The translations under genes and the position numbers were made by a program. 64,000 nt of DNA from Sphingobacterium sp. xlx-96 (GTDB taxonomy: Bacteria; Bacteroidota; Bacteroidia; Sphingobacteriales; Sphingobacteriaceae): assembly GCF_011007365.1 (NCBI RefSeq), contig NZ_WFKM01000010.1:234862-298861 (forward strand). Direction: 5' to 3'. Shown here one piece after another: positions 18,233 to 27,651 of this stretch; the stretch's first letter is position 1; each line of letters begins with the position of its first letter. Under the pieces are notes generated by a model, which did not search any database, had not been told where the DNA came from, and saw only the letters and a program-made list of their open reading frames with translations.

Positions 18233-19003
18233 TTAGTTCTCCATTGAATCTAGGACAAAGCCTTTATGTATAAGTTCCGATTTTAATGACCGCATAAAAG
18301 CACACATAGTATTTAAAGAGTTACGCATTATTCTAACCTGTTCTTCAAAACTGGTCTTATGTCCTTTACCTGCACCATATGTCCTTCCATCCTCAGAAAC
18401 GCTGCTTCTTCCATCTGCATCTAACATTGAAAAGGAATGCGTCATGGAGTTGCGTATAGTATTCGCTTCTTTCATTCCCGATTCCATATCGACAACAATC
18501 TTGTGAACATTCAAAAAATCGCCTCTTTGCAATCCTGTTTTTACATTCTCCAAAGTGACCACAAGATCTCTTTTGTGCAGTTTTGTTTTATTGCTTTCCG
18601 CTAGAGATAATTTCCAGGCCAGATTTATAATCTGTAGCACTAAATCACGGGTAGATATTAAATAATAAAATGTCATCTCGCTATAAAGTTCGTATTGCAG
18701 AAGATTAATCATCTTACTCTCACTTTTGTAATCTTTAGGAGTTAAAGCGATCCCTCTATGGAAATTCACCATGGCATTGATAAACGACTGTCTGAGGTTC
18801 CAAGTTTTCTTATTGAGGAGACAATCCCACTCATGCAGATTTTGTATTTGATTAACTTCAGCAATAGTCTTTTCTCTATTCATGAGCAACCTTAATTCCG
18901 ACACCCATGGAAAGCCAAAATTATTATCAATAGACGCTTCATCTGCAAACTTACTCCACTCCTCTTTCGTAGGATAGGAGTAACTGCTCATTCTTAATAT
19001 CAT
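18233..19003 (-). CDS. HEPN-domain protein (Cthe_2314-like)
   Basis: The 256-residue helical protein has the HEPN signature R184-N-S-M-T-H189 (Rx4H with Asn after Arg), usual for HEPN ribonucleases and nucleotidyl-cleaving toxins. Its layout resembles Cthe_2314-type HEPN proteins; the family name is from memory. An ATG at 18991 (MSSYSY) may be the true start. It starts 15 bases after the end of a second HEPN gene. Likely RNase effector in the cluster, by inference only. Confidence 0.6.
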   Translation of the reverse strand: MILRMSSYSYPTKEEWSKFADEASIDNNFGFPWVSELRLLMNREKTIAEVNQIQNLHEWDCLLNKKTWNLRQSFINAMVNFHRGIALTPKDYKSESKMINLLQYELYSEMTFYYLISTRDLVLQIINLAWKLSLAESNKTKLHKRDLVVTLENVKTGLQRGDFLNVHKIVVDMESGMKEANTIRNSMTHSFSMLDADGRSSVSEDGRTYGAGKGHKTSFEEQVRIMRNSLNTMCAFMRSLKSELIHKGFVLDSMEN

Positions 19004-19018
19004 ATTCTATATTATTAT

Positions 19019-20404
19019 TTATTGCTCTACCCAAGGAACTCTTTCACCAGAGTCAGTCCATTTATTTACGCTTGTACGATTATTATATGATTCTTTATAA
19101 TCTAGTATGAAAAGAATTGATAACTCAATATACCAGATTCCCAAATGAAGTATTTGGAACGTAATCTTACTAGATACTTTAAGCATTTTCTTTCTCTTGT
19201 TTACATCGCCATGCACAAGTGCATTTCGGATTTCGGTTATAGCCTTTGGCCCATTGTCAGACTCTAGGTACAAGATTAACTCATTATAGGATTCAGGAAT
19301 ATTTATGGAAACATTTATTTGTTCTAGGATATATGTTATCTTTCTTTCAGCACTCAACCCCCTTGCCGATTTCTTATCAACTAGATTAAGACGTTCTACG
19401 ATGAGCCAATTGAATATTAATTCTAAAGCAGTTTGCATAAGAATTATAGCACCTTCTAATTTCCCTGAATTAGAATTTGCCTCTACATACCAATGTATCA
19501 CAGTTATTAAAAAGTCGCGATCCAGTTCGTCTTTCCAAAGTTCATTAAATTTACACCATAAGTCTTCAAAGACAGGAAAGTGGATTAAACTCCATGAGCT
19601 GACATATAGATACGGTTCAACTGTCTCTTCTGAGAAATCTATGAACACGGGTCGCCCATCTACCATACCTGCATTCATTATCGTACTAGCCTTCCTCCCA
19701 TTAATAAAACTCAAAAAGACAGGTATAATGTACTTAAACTCTGTGTAAGACAACCTCTGATTAAAATCAAACCTCCCAGTATACAGGACATCATATTGTC
19801 CGTCAATTTTCAATTGACTATGCCGTTGCTTAAAATCTTCTACTTTGTCCATCACGAGAAATGGATTTGCTTTGGAAATCAAAAATCTGTCCATAGATCT
19901 CCTTGTAGTAGTTCCATTTATATCTTTGAGCAATTTCCCTCCAGATAATTCTCGTAAGTTTGGAATTGCAAACAATAAGTAATCAGGTTCGACATCTTCT
20001 ATTTGCCAAAAAAAATCTCGTGATACACCTTGGACAATTGATTTTTCTGGATCAGAGCTTATAGTTGAGTTATTAATAGTCAAACTACCACAATCTCTAT
20101 CTTGTATAATAATTTTATAAACAAAATTATTTATACGGAATGGATCCGATGCCGAAATTAATCTACCGCTTACAAATACGCGTGGGTATCGTACTAACTT
20201 ATACTCCACCTTTCCATGCAATAAAACTTCGTTATGCTCGCAATGCAGTCGTATCTGACCCTCATAGATTAGATAAGTGCCATCCTCGATTATGATAGGG
20301 TGTTTTAGTCTTTCAGGGTACTGCTTTGCTTCTAAGCTGCTTAAATTGGTTTCTTTCACTTTATATTTTAGCTTAACATTGAATTTAACAAAAAGAAAAA
20401 ACAA
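19019..20404 (-). CDS. Large HEPN-domain protein (ApeA-like)
   Basis: The ~460-residue protein has a beta-rich N-terminal half (GRLISASDPFRINNF, YLIYEGQIRLHC) and a helical C-terminus with R393-N-A-L-V-H398, the Rx4H HEPN motif. This two-part plan resembles ApeA, a HEPN anti-phage protein with its own N-terminal domain, though similarity is by layout. There is no ATG near the start: TTG at 20404 or GTG at 20359 are the candidates, with an in-frame stop shortly upstream. It sits 30 bases after the small membrane-anchored gene. Probable abortive-infection RNase. Confidence 0.6.
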   Translation of the reverse strand: MFFLFVKFNVKLKYKVKETNLSSLEAKQYPERLKHPIIIEDGTYLIYEGQIRLHCEHNEVLLHGKVEYKLVRYPRVFVSGRLISASDPFRINNFVYKIIIQDRDCGSLTINNSTISSDPEKSIVQGVSRDFFWQIEDVEPDYLLFAIPNLRELSGGKLLKDINGTTTRRSMDRFLISKANPFLVMDKVEDFKQRHSQLKIDGQYDVLYTGRFDFNQRLSYTEFKYIIPVFLSFINGRKASTIMNAGMVDGRPVFIDFSEETVEPYLYVSSWSLIHFPVFEDLWCKFNELWKDELDRDFLITVIHWYVEANSNSGKLEGAIILMQTALELIFNWLIVERLNLVDKKSARGLSAERKITYILEQINVSINIPESYNELILYLESDNGPKAITEIRNALVHGDVNKRKKMLKVSSKITFQILHLGIWYIELSILFILDYKESYNNRTSVNKWTDSGERVPWVEQ

Positions 20405-20434
20405 TATAAGGCAAGATCGCTGATCCCATTGCTT

Positions 20435-20863
20435 TTAAGAATATACAAGTTTAGTTATGGGCCTTTTTCTTCCCATGCACCACAATTTAATGTAAAGTCT
20501 TTCTTTTCTCCTTAAAACAAACTTGTACTGATCAGTAATAGGTATCTTTCTTGTTTCAAATGGTAATATAGTAAATAGTACTAGGTCGCCCTCATTACCT
20601 AAATGAATTGATCTACGATTGAGTCTGAAAATTGTTTTACGACTACTGGTTAATATCTCGTAGCCCTCGATCGTAACACTCTTTGATGAATCGTTGTACA
20701 AAACAATTACATTATCGACATCTGCTTCGCCTGTTTGATAATATGATATGCTAAATCTCATTCTTGTCCTAGCAATCTCGCGAATTGCCAGAATAGTTGA
20801 CATTAATGCCGCATATGCTGCTATTAAGTCAGCTGGACCAATGTTATTTAAATTTATTTTCAT
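20435..20863 (-). CDS. Small membrane-anchored protein of unknown function
   Basis: The 142-residue product starts with a weak hydrophobic segment (ADLIAAYAALMSTILAI, residues 11-27) followed by a beta-rich domain with many Arg/Lys (RMRFSISYYQTGEADVDNVIV). I do not recognise it. It lies 12 bases after the AbiJ-like nuclease gene and 30 before the large HEPN gene, so it is almost surely cotranscribed and may anchor or restrain a partner. Confidence 0.55.
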   Translation of the reverse strand: MKINLNNIGPADLIAAYAALMSTILAIREIARTRMRFSISYYQTGEADVDNVIVLYNDSSKSVTIEGYEILTSSRKTIFRLNRRSIHLGNEGDLVLFTILPFETRKIPITDQYKFVLRRKERLYIKLWCMGRKRPITKLVYS

Positions 20864-20875
20864 TTCTATTAAATA

Positions 20876-22213
20876 TTAAGAAATACCATGCTTTTCAAAT
20901 AATGATATAAAGAAATTCTTTATCATCTCTCTATTACTTTCAACAAGTTCGTATCCTCCAAATCGATATACTTCATACCCCATGAGCTTGAGGTCTCTAT
21001 CCAGTGAAACCATTTCTGCATATCTTAATGGAGAAGCAATATCACCATCGGAATAATGCTGTTTCCCGTCTACTTCAATGACAATCCTACAATTATTTGG
21101 AAGCAAAAGAAGAAAATCCATTCGCTGTCTTAATAAATATTGAAAACCAAACCTCTTTACTGAATAAGGGTCATAATGCAGATAAATTTGTGGGATTAAA
21201 GCCGGTAGTTTTTTATTATAAATTGGTGATAACTCCTTAAAGTATGTCTCAAAAAGTACTTTTTCCGGAGGTGACGCTAATGAAGATGATAATCTTGATT
21301 TTAAAGATTTAGCGGTTTCTAAACTTGGTTCTGTTTCTAATTTAGCGGCATACCAATCAACCATCTCTACAAAAGTTAATCCCTGTGACCTAATTTCGCG
21401 TTCATAAATTAAACATGACTCTTCGTTCTTAACTATTTTAATTACGTTACTTAAAGCATCATCGAGTACGATATCTGGCTTAAATCCATTAGATGCAAAA
21501 ATTAGATTCTTTACGACATTATCAACTCCACCTTTCTTAAAAACCTTATATACTATTTCATTTGAGATTCGATCAGTTGGTAAAAAAACATACCCGTCCT
21601 CTTGAAGATGTTCATTAATCAACTTTATGAGGTAGTTTGAATCAGTATTTTCTCTTGCATAAGGATGTACAATTCCCTCTAGAAATGCAAAAAAAGCTTG
21701 ATCTCTTTTTTCATGTAACTTTAATTCTTTTAGAAGATCAGGTAATTCAGGGTCTTTAGTCTTTTTATTAAAAGATACGTCTCCTAAAAACGCAGCGTTC
21801 ATAATATCATCAAAGTTTACAGGAGCACTATACCGTAGATTACAATGCTTCATAAACTCAACTACAGTCAAACGGCCATTAAGATTATCTATCTTGAACA
21901 GTTCACTTAGTAGCTTTTGACGTGTCAGGATAGATATCTTAAAATACTTACCCTCGAAATAATTATTCAGGCTCAAAGCAACTCCATCAGAGTCATAATC
22001 AACAATAACTTTCTCTGCTAGGTCCAGTATAAATTTATCATCTTTTCCTCTAAGCACAGAGAAAAGATATTTCTCTTTGCTACTGCTTCCTCCCGAAAAA
22101 TCCTCTCCATTACAAATGCTATATCTGACACAAGTGCTTTGAATATTGTAAGATTTTTCTGTTGCTAGCTGAGATGATATCTCAGAAATAACATTCAATA
22201 TATTATTCTCCAT
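20876..22213 (-). CDS. AbiJ-NTD3-like protein with C-terminal Vsr/DUF559-type nuclease
   Basis: The 445-residue protein has a central region (about residues 110-215: GRLTVVEFMKHC, LEGIVHPYAREN, INEHLQEDGY) that resembles the AbiJ N-terminal domain type 3. Its C-terminus (365-445) reads MDFLLLLPNNCRIVIEVDGKQ, then YAEMVSLDRDLKLMGYEVYR, the Vsr/DUF559 type of PD-(D/E)XK nuclease, with Asp366, Glu380 and Asp382 as likely metal ligands. It is first gene of a six-gene minus-strand cluster. I infer a nuclease effector coupled to a sensing domain. Confidence 0.65.
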   Translation of the reverse strand: MENNILNVISEISSQLATEKSYNIQSTCVRYSICNGEDFSGGSSSKEKYLFSVLRGKDDKFILDLAEKVIVDYDSDGVALSLNNYFEGKYFKISILTRQKLLSELFKIDNLNGRLTVVEFMKHCNLRYSAPVNFDDIMNAAFLGDVSFNKKTKDPELPDLLKELKLHEKRDQAFFAFLEGIVHPYARENTDSNYLIKLINEHLQEDGYVFLPTDRISNEIVYKVFKKGGVDNVVKNLIFASNGFKPDIVLDDALSNVIKIVKNEESCLIYEREIRSQGLTFVEMVDWYAAKLETEPSLETAKSLKSRLSSSLASPPEKVLFETYFKELSPIYNKKLPALIPQIYLHYDPYSVKRFGFQYLLRQRMDFLLLLPNNCRIVIEVDGKQHYSDGDIASPLRYAEMVSLDRDLKLMGYEVYRFGGYELVESNREMIKNFFISLFEKHGIS

Positions 22214-22286
22214 TTTTCAATCCAATTCAAAAAACAACACCTACAATGAATTAATAAAAATCTCTTTTGTAACTTTGTGTCAAATT

Positions 22287-22601
22287 CTATCCATTGATCA
22301 TTATAATATTCTTTGAAATTTTGTGCTTACCAATAAGCTGCGTCAATATATCAAACTTGATCAATTGAAATACATCCTCATTGGAAGATACAGAATAATT
22401 GACGGGGTAAAGTTTTATGGTGTGATATTGCTCTACTTCATCTTTGAATACCTTATCAAGGAATGTAGTCTTGCACTGCTCAGATAGCCCAGAGAATAAG
22501 ATACGGTGATTGTCAATGTCTGCAAGGTGCTCTTTGAACTGCTGCTCCAAAGAATCCTGGTTAATAATAAACGGTTCGGCTTGTACTGCTTCCATATCCA
22601 T
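22287..22601 (-). pseudogene. Truncated P-loop NTPase (KAP-like) with destroyed Walker A
   Basis: The 104-residue frame from the ATG at 22601 starts MDMEAVQAEPFIINQDSL and reads RILFSGLSEQCKTTFLDKVF. In the parent family this segment is a P-loop (SGxxGxGKTTF); here the glycines are replaced by SEQC, and the protein stops soon after, where several hundred more residues are expected. It has a strong ribosome site and the recurrent leader upstream. A non-functional stump. Confidence 0.7.
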
Positions 22602-22700
22602 ATTTAAGTCTCCTACAAGATACTTGAAATCTAATAATGAATCAAATAATATTGTATAAAAATACAAGACTGATAGATAACTTTTGTACGGGAAACCGTA
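22602..22700 (-). repeat. Recurrent promoter/leader segment, copy 2
   Basis: This is nearly identical to the segments at 564-630 and 30657-30730. It contains a perfect inverted repeat TTGTAT-N4-ATACAA (22652-22667) about 50 bases before the ATG and ends in a GGAGAC ribosome site. A trailing GTACGGGAAACCGTAGTG (22687-22704) recurs at 51083. Probable promoter with operator. Confidence 0.7.
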
Positions 22701-22877
22701 GTGTCCATTGGCTAAAAAACTAATGGATGAGATGAGGCGATTGTTTACCACTAATAGGTTTATCTGGTATGGTTAACGCAATCTAATCTTCATTTTAATA
22801 GCAGACTAAAACTAAAAACAACAATTTCTTGTCAATCCCGAACATTCAAGAACCTTGGACTTTCAGAAAAACAAAAT

Positions 22878-22913
22878 AACAATAAGGGAGGCTTCTTAGC
22901 CTCCCTTATTGTT
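22878..22913. terminator. Bidirectional intrinsic terminator after hsdM
   Basis: A perfect hairpin (arms AATAAGGGAGGCT and its complement, loop of four) is extended by A/T pairs on both sides. It lies 25 bases past the hsdM stop and should end the minus-strand RM operon. Confidence 0.85.
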
Positions 22914-22937
22914 TATTTAATTAACATTAAATAATTA

Positions 22938-24443
22938 TTATAATTCTTTCATAATCTCTCTGAAGCTACCTAAAGCAGACTCTATATTATCTACAATTTC
23001 TTGAGCCAAAATATCAGGTTCCGGGAGATTGTCTAAATCAGTTAATGATTGATCTTTTATCCAGAAAACATCTAATGAAGTTTTATCTCTGGCAATGATA
23101 TCGTTGTACGAGTATTTTCGCCAACGACCATCAGGATTTTCTTCTGACCAAGTTTGTGTACGGTTGTAAATATTTTCTGAATTGTAGCATTTCACAAAAT
23201 CTTGTAAATCGACTTCGCTTAATGGCTTTTTCTTTAAGGTATGGTGTACGTTGGTACGATAATCGTAAATCCAAACCTCTTTTGTTTGCGATTCTTTCGA
23301 TGCTGCTTTATTCGTAAAAAATAATACATTTGCTTTTACCCCATTAGCATAGAAAATTCCTGTAGGTAAGCGTAAAATAGTATGAAGCTCCGTTGTTTCT
23401 AATAAACGTTTGCGTATTTCTTCACCTGCTCCACCTTCAAACAAAACATTATCGGGTAAAACTACTGCTGCTTCTCCATTAATTTTTAATAAGGTTTTGA
23501 TGTGCTGTAAGAAATTCAACTGTTTATTGGAAGTCGTTTCCCAGAAGTCTTGACGATTGTAGCTCATATCATCACGCTCTACTTCACCATCTTCGTTGGT
23601 AACGGTATATGAACTTTTTTTACCAAAGGGCGGATTAGCTAGGACATAATCATACGTATTTGATTCAGATGATATCAAAGCATCAGATGATTTAACTAAT
23701 GGCTCACCATCAATCTCACCGATACCGTGTAGGTACAAATTCATTAGACACATTCGACGTGTGCTGGCTACAATTTCGTTACCATGAAAAGTTTTCTCTT
23801 TTAAGAATTTCTTTTCATCACGGTCTAATGCTTGTTTACTTAGATAATCATAAGCGGCCAAGAAGAAACCACCAGAACCACACGCTGGATCAATAATGGT
23901 TTTCATGGGTTTGGGGCGTACACATTGTACCATAATATTAATTAAAGCACGTGGTGTAAAGTATTGCCCTGCTCCAGACTTGGTATCTTCAGCGTTTTTC
24001 TCTAATAAACCTTCATAGATTTTACCTTTTATATCTGATCCCATTGATGACCAATCTTCTTGATCAATTAAATTAAGGACACGCAATAACTTGGCAGGAT
24101 CTTGGATTTTGTTTTGGCTCTTTGCATAGATTTGCCCTAACATCCCTCTCTCTGAAGAAAGTGTACGTAATAATTGCGAATAGAAACTTTCTAATTCTGC
24201 TCCATTTTTAGCACGTAAACTCTCCCAATCGCATAAATCACCATTAGGAATTTCATTTCCTTCGATGTCTTTGATGCGAGGTAATTGTATGTTTTTACTG
24301 TATGGAGGCTTATTTAATTCATCCACCATCTTTAGGAACAACAAATAGGTAATTTGTTCCAAATAATCTCCATATCCTACACCATCATCACGCATGACGT
24401 TGGCAAGGTTCCATATTTTTGATATAATCGCTGACTCTGTCAT
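22938..24443 (-). CDS. hsdM: Type I restriction-modification methyltransferase HsdM
   Basis: The 501-residue protein is a complete type I N6-adenine methylase. The N-terminal helical HsdM_N region is followed by motif I DPACGSGGFFLAAYDY and motif IV DYVLANPPFGKKSSY. With HsdS it makes the modification enzyme, and with HsdR the restriction complex. It is the last gene of the operon; the DUF262 gene ends 4 bases upstream, an unusual neighbour since hsdM normally adjoins hsdS. No lesion seen. Confidence 0.95.
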   Translation of the reverse strand: MTESAIISKIWNLANVMRDDGVGYGDYLEQITYLLFLKMVDELNKPPYSKNIQLPRIKDIEGNEIPNGDLCDWESLRAKNGAELESFYSQLLRTLSSERGMLGQIYAKSQNKIQDPAKLLRVLNLIDQEDWSSMGSDIKGKIYEGLLEKNAEDTKSGAGQYFTPRALINIMVQCVRPKPMKTIIDPACGSGGFFLAAYDYLSKQALDRDEKKFLKEKTFHGNEIVASTRRMCLMNLYLHGIGEIDGEPLVKSSDALISSESNTYDYVLANPPFGKKSSYTVTNEDGEVERDDMSYNRQDFWETTSNKQLNFLQHIKTLLKINGEAAVVLPDNVLFEGGAGEEIRKRLLETTELHTILRLPTGIFYANGVKANVLFFTNKAASKESQTKEVWIYDYRTNVHHTLKKKPLSEVDLQDFVKCYNSENIYNRTQTWSEENPDGRWRKYSYNDIIARDKTSLDVFWIKDQSLTDLDNLPEPDILAQEIVDNIESALGSFREIMKEL

Positions 24444-24447
24444 TGTA

Positions 24448-26109
24448 TTAAATTGTGAAAATAGTTTTAATTCTAGCTTTTAGCCATTCAGCTCTGCTAT
24501 TTATGGTGTTTTCGTCCCAAATTGTGTTTTCTTCAAGCACTCTTTTCGTAATTTCAAACGAAGTTTTTCCATCTATACCTTTACCATTGTAAATTTCTTG
24601 TTTATCAGAAAAATTACGGTTACTAGCTTGAATGTTTTTAGTACCTGATAATATTGTTAGATTGCCTAATGAGTTTAATAGACGAATTGCTTTATCTTCT
24701 GTAAAAGTATCTTTCCACTTTAAGTCTTCACGATTCCACTCTTTTGGTAGAATATGTTCTGTATGTAATTCTCTAGTAATTGGAATAAACTCTCTATCGT
24801 CCTGTTCAAAATATTCTACTGCTAACAAAAGTGGCTTGTGCCAATTATTAAAATATAAGCTTTCATTATCAAGGAATACTTCGTAGGATTCATACTTACT
24901 TATATTTTCTTTTATCAAATCAATAATTACATCAACAGGTTCATTTCTTTTAATTGCTTTGATAATATTGAAAGATGTTTGCTTAATTCTATTTAATGTA
25001 CCTCCGGCTATCCAACTTTGATAGTAATATTTTCTAATTACCGATTTCAACTCATCGGTATACAAATAATTTGTATGCAATGCTGTTGCCAATATCGTTT
25101 TCCAATATATACTGTGATTTAGATAGCGTAAAAGCGAAATGTTTTTGTCTTTTGTATCGTTATTAATCTCCAATAAAACTTTAGCATACTTTTCTATATC
25201 TAAAATTATTTGTTGAGTATTTTTCCCTTTGAATTGTTCTTTTAACTCATCTTGTAATGCTCTGCGTGGGTTTTCTGCTTTTAGATAATATAAATAAAGA
25301 CTAAATATACTTTGTACAGACTCGCCCGAAAGCTCCGCAGTAGTCTCAATACGTTTCCATACTTCTACAAAACTAACTCGCTTGGTTTCATCTAAATTTT
25401 GCAGCAAATGTGCCTTAATGATATCAGCAGGAGTTAAATCTAACCCTCTATCATTTAAAACTGAAAACAATTTAATAGCAAAACCTTCGTCAAAACAAAC
25501 AATACGTATGAGCGTAACATTATTGAAAAAGTATTCAATAAAAGAATTGAAGTTTTCAATATAATATTCGTCTGATGGATTTTGAGAATTTTGAATTAAC
25601 TCTTTAAAGTAAAATGTATTTTGAAGAAATCTATTGTTAGTAATATCCTTTTTTAATGCAGAAAAGTTAATGCCATTTATAACCGTTTCTTCAAAATTTG
25701 CTTGGTTGTTAAGATGTGTAGTTAATATTAAACGGTCTTTATCCTCGATGTCATCTTTGATACAAGCATTAATTAATGCTTTATATTTAGGTAATAACTC
25801 TAAACCTAAATCACGTAGTGTACAAAATAAAATAGTTAATGTGGTTAAACGCTGTTGACCATCTACTACTTCGTAACCATTATCTTTTTTTACTACCACT
25901 ACCGATCCTAAAAAGTAGTTGCTATCTTGAGAAGTATCATTAGTGTGATTATTATACGCTTCTACTATATCATACCATAATTGCTCTACACGTTCTTTAT
26001 CCCAAGAATAAGGACGTTGATAAATAGGCATATTATAAAAAGCATCTGTATCTCTAAATATCTGTTGTATGCTTTTATTATCGGGTTTAAATATATCTTT
26101 ACTTTCCAT
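24448..26109 (-). CDS. DUF262/DUF1524 protein (GmrSD-like) inside the RM operon
   Basis: The 553-residue protein has an N-terminal ParB/Srx-like DUF262 domain (MPIYQRPYSWDKERVEQLW, GQQRLTTLTILFC) and a C-terminal His-Me finger DUF1524 nuclease (RELHTEHILPKEWN, LGNLTILSGTKN). This is the architecture of GmrSD type IV restriction enzymes, where the first domain binds and hydrolyses NTP and the second cuts DNA. Its placement between hsdS and hsdM with gaps of 4 and 9 bases suggests it is expressed with the type I system and protects against phage with modified bases. Confidence 0.88.
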   Translation of the reverse strand: MESKDIFKPDNKSIQQIFRDTDAFYNMPIYQRPYSWDKERVEQLWYDIVEAYNNHTNDTSQDSNYFLGSVVVVKKDNGYEVVDGQQRLTTLTILFCTLRDLGLELLPKYKALINACIKDDIEDKDRLILTTHLNNQANFEETVINGINFSALKKDITNNRFLQNTFYFKELIQNSQNPSDEYYIENFNSFIEYFFNNVTLIRIVCFDEGFAIKLFSVLNDRGLDLTPADIIKAHLLQNLDETKRVSFVEVWKRIETTAELSGESVQSIFSLYLYYLKAENPRRALQDELKEQFKGKNTQQIILDIEKYAKVLLEINNDTKDKNISLLRYLNHSIYWKTILATALHTNYLYTDELKSVIRKYYYQSWIAGGTLNRIKQTSFNIIKAIKRNEPVDVIIDLIKENISKYESYEVFLDNESLYFNNWHKPLLLAVEYFEQDDREFIPITRELHTEHILPKEWNREDLKWKDTFTEDKAIRLLNSLGNLTILSGTKNIQASNRNFSDKQEIYNGKGIDGKTSFEITKRVLEENTIWDENTINSRAEWLKARIKTIFTI

Positions 26110-26118
26110 AAATGGTTA

Positions 26119-27651
26119 CTACTTCTTTTTCGTTTTCTTACTTGGTTTATTGGCTTCTTTCTCTGCTTTAATTTTCTCCAACAGTACCGAAGCTGGCTCG
26201 TAATCGGCTTCTTGTTGAGAAGCTCGAATTTCTGCTTCTGATAACAACTTTCCTTCAAATGCTTTCTTTAAAATACTTTGGCGTAAAGCTTCTGCTTGGG
26301 TTAAGCTATCTTTTATTTGCTGCTCTACGGCATCACAAACCGATAAACGAGATTCGATCTCTTTGACGATTTGGGCTTGTTCTTCGCATGAACAAAAAGG
26401 TATAACTAAATTATTTATAACTTCCTGGTTTAATGCTTTTTGATTATTACCAGAGCCTATTCTTCTACTATTCTCATAGTTGTAAACAAAAAAGTAATAT
26501 AAATATTCAGGTACAGTATGATTATCAAGCATTCTAATTGCTGCTGTGTTTTGATTATGACAAGCTGCTGATTTTAGTATTGCTGCCTGACCTCTAGTTT
26601 TACCTTCGCCAATCATTGCTAAAACAATTGTACCTTCAGGATGTAAAGATGTAGAAGTATTAAGTAATCCCTTTTGTGTTATCTTTTCTTTAGTATCATA
26701 AATTTTATTAAACGCTACTTCACCACTTGATATCCATTTAACATCACCATTTTCCCAATATTCCTTAATACCTCTGCTTGGAGTTGAACCTATAAAAACC
26801 GAATAAACATTTCCTATTTTAATATTAAGTCTATTATTAACAATATGAGGAGTGTCCATTTGAAAATTAGCAAGAGGTTTAGGTTTTGTAGGTTTCTTTC
26901 CTTTCTTTTCCCAAATAGCAACAGCTTCTTTCCAATCTTTTATTCGTTTTTCATAGAATGCTTGTCGTTGTTCTTCTATTTGAGCTAACAACTCCTCCCC
27001 AGTTGGTAAATCTGTTTTATTTTCTCTCCAAACTTTCGTCAACTCCCCCTCAAAGGCTTTTTTCAAAACGGCTTGGCGGTAGATTTTGAGTTGGTTGAGT
27101 GCTTTTTTAAGGTCGGCAATACCCGCGTCCAAACTAGAAAACAAGGCTTCTATCTTTTTGACAATGGCACGTTGTTCGGGAAGTGGTGGGAGGAATAATT
27201 TAATAGGCTTTATTTCCTTTATTCCTGCCATATTTTGCATACCCGAACCTCTTGTATCACTCAAGATTTTCTGTTGGAAATGACTTGATTTAAAAAAATT
27301 AATAAAATAATTATGATTAATCAATTTTTCTTCAATTCTAATTCTAAGTAATGCTTGATTAATTATACCTCTTGGAGAATTTTGAGGAATACGAGCTATT
27401 TTACCTAAAGTTCCAGAACAACTAACTATGTAATCTCCTGATAAAGCTTCGCATGCCTTTAAATTATTAAAATGTTCTTCATTAATGTAATATCTCCCAA
27501 TAGAAAAATCATTATTTATTGCATGTTGTTGTTCATATACTTTGTAGCCTGATTCAACAAACATTTCTTTTTTCAAATCACCACCAAAAGGTCCTCTCTT
27601 TAGATTTGAAGTAATATCCTCAAAAGTACATTCTACCCAATCTTCTCTCAT
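26119..27651 (-). CDS. hsdS: Type I restriction specificity subunit HsdS
   Basis: The 510-residue subunit has two target-recognition domains, each followed by a conserved helical spacer: LPPLPEQRAIVKKIEALFSS in the middle and EEQAQIVKEIESRLSVCDAV near the end. Both spacers carry the same ILKKAFEGxL-type end, the usual internal repeat of HsdS. The unusually long Lys/Pro-rich insert (KKGKKPTKPKPLANFQ) lies between the halves. Its start overlaps the hsdR stop by one base. Recognition sequence cannot be read from the protein. Confidence 0.93.
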   Translation of the reverse strand: MREDWVECTFEDITSNLKRGPFGGDLKKEMFVESGYKVYEQQHAINNDFSIGRYYINEEHFNNLKACEALSGDYIVSCSGTLGKIARIPQNSPRGIINQALLRIRIEEKLINHNYFINFFKSSHFQQKILSDTRGSGMQNMAGIKEIKPIKLFLPPLPEQRAIVKKIEALFSSLDAGIADLKKALNQLKIYRQAVLKKAFEGELTKVWRENKTDLPTGEELLAQIEEQRQAFYEKRIKDWKEAVAIWEKKGKKPTKPKPLANFQMDTPHIVNNRLNIKIGNVYSVFIGSTPSRGIKEYWENGDVKWISSGEVAFNKIYDTKEKITQKGLLNTSTSLHPEGTIVLAMIGEGKTRGQAAILKSAACHNQNTAAIRMLDNHTVPEYLYYFFVYNYENSRRIGSGNNQKALNQEVINNLVIPFCSCEEQAQIVKEIESRLSVCDAVEQQIKDSLTQAEALRQSILKKAFEGKLLSEAEIRASQQEADYEPASVLLEKIKAEKEANKPSKKTKKK

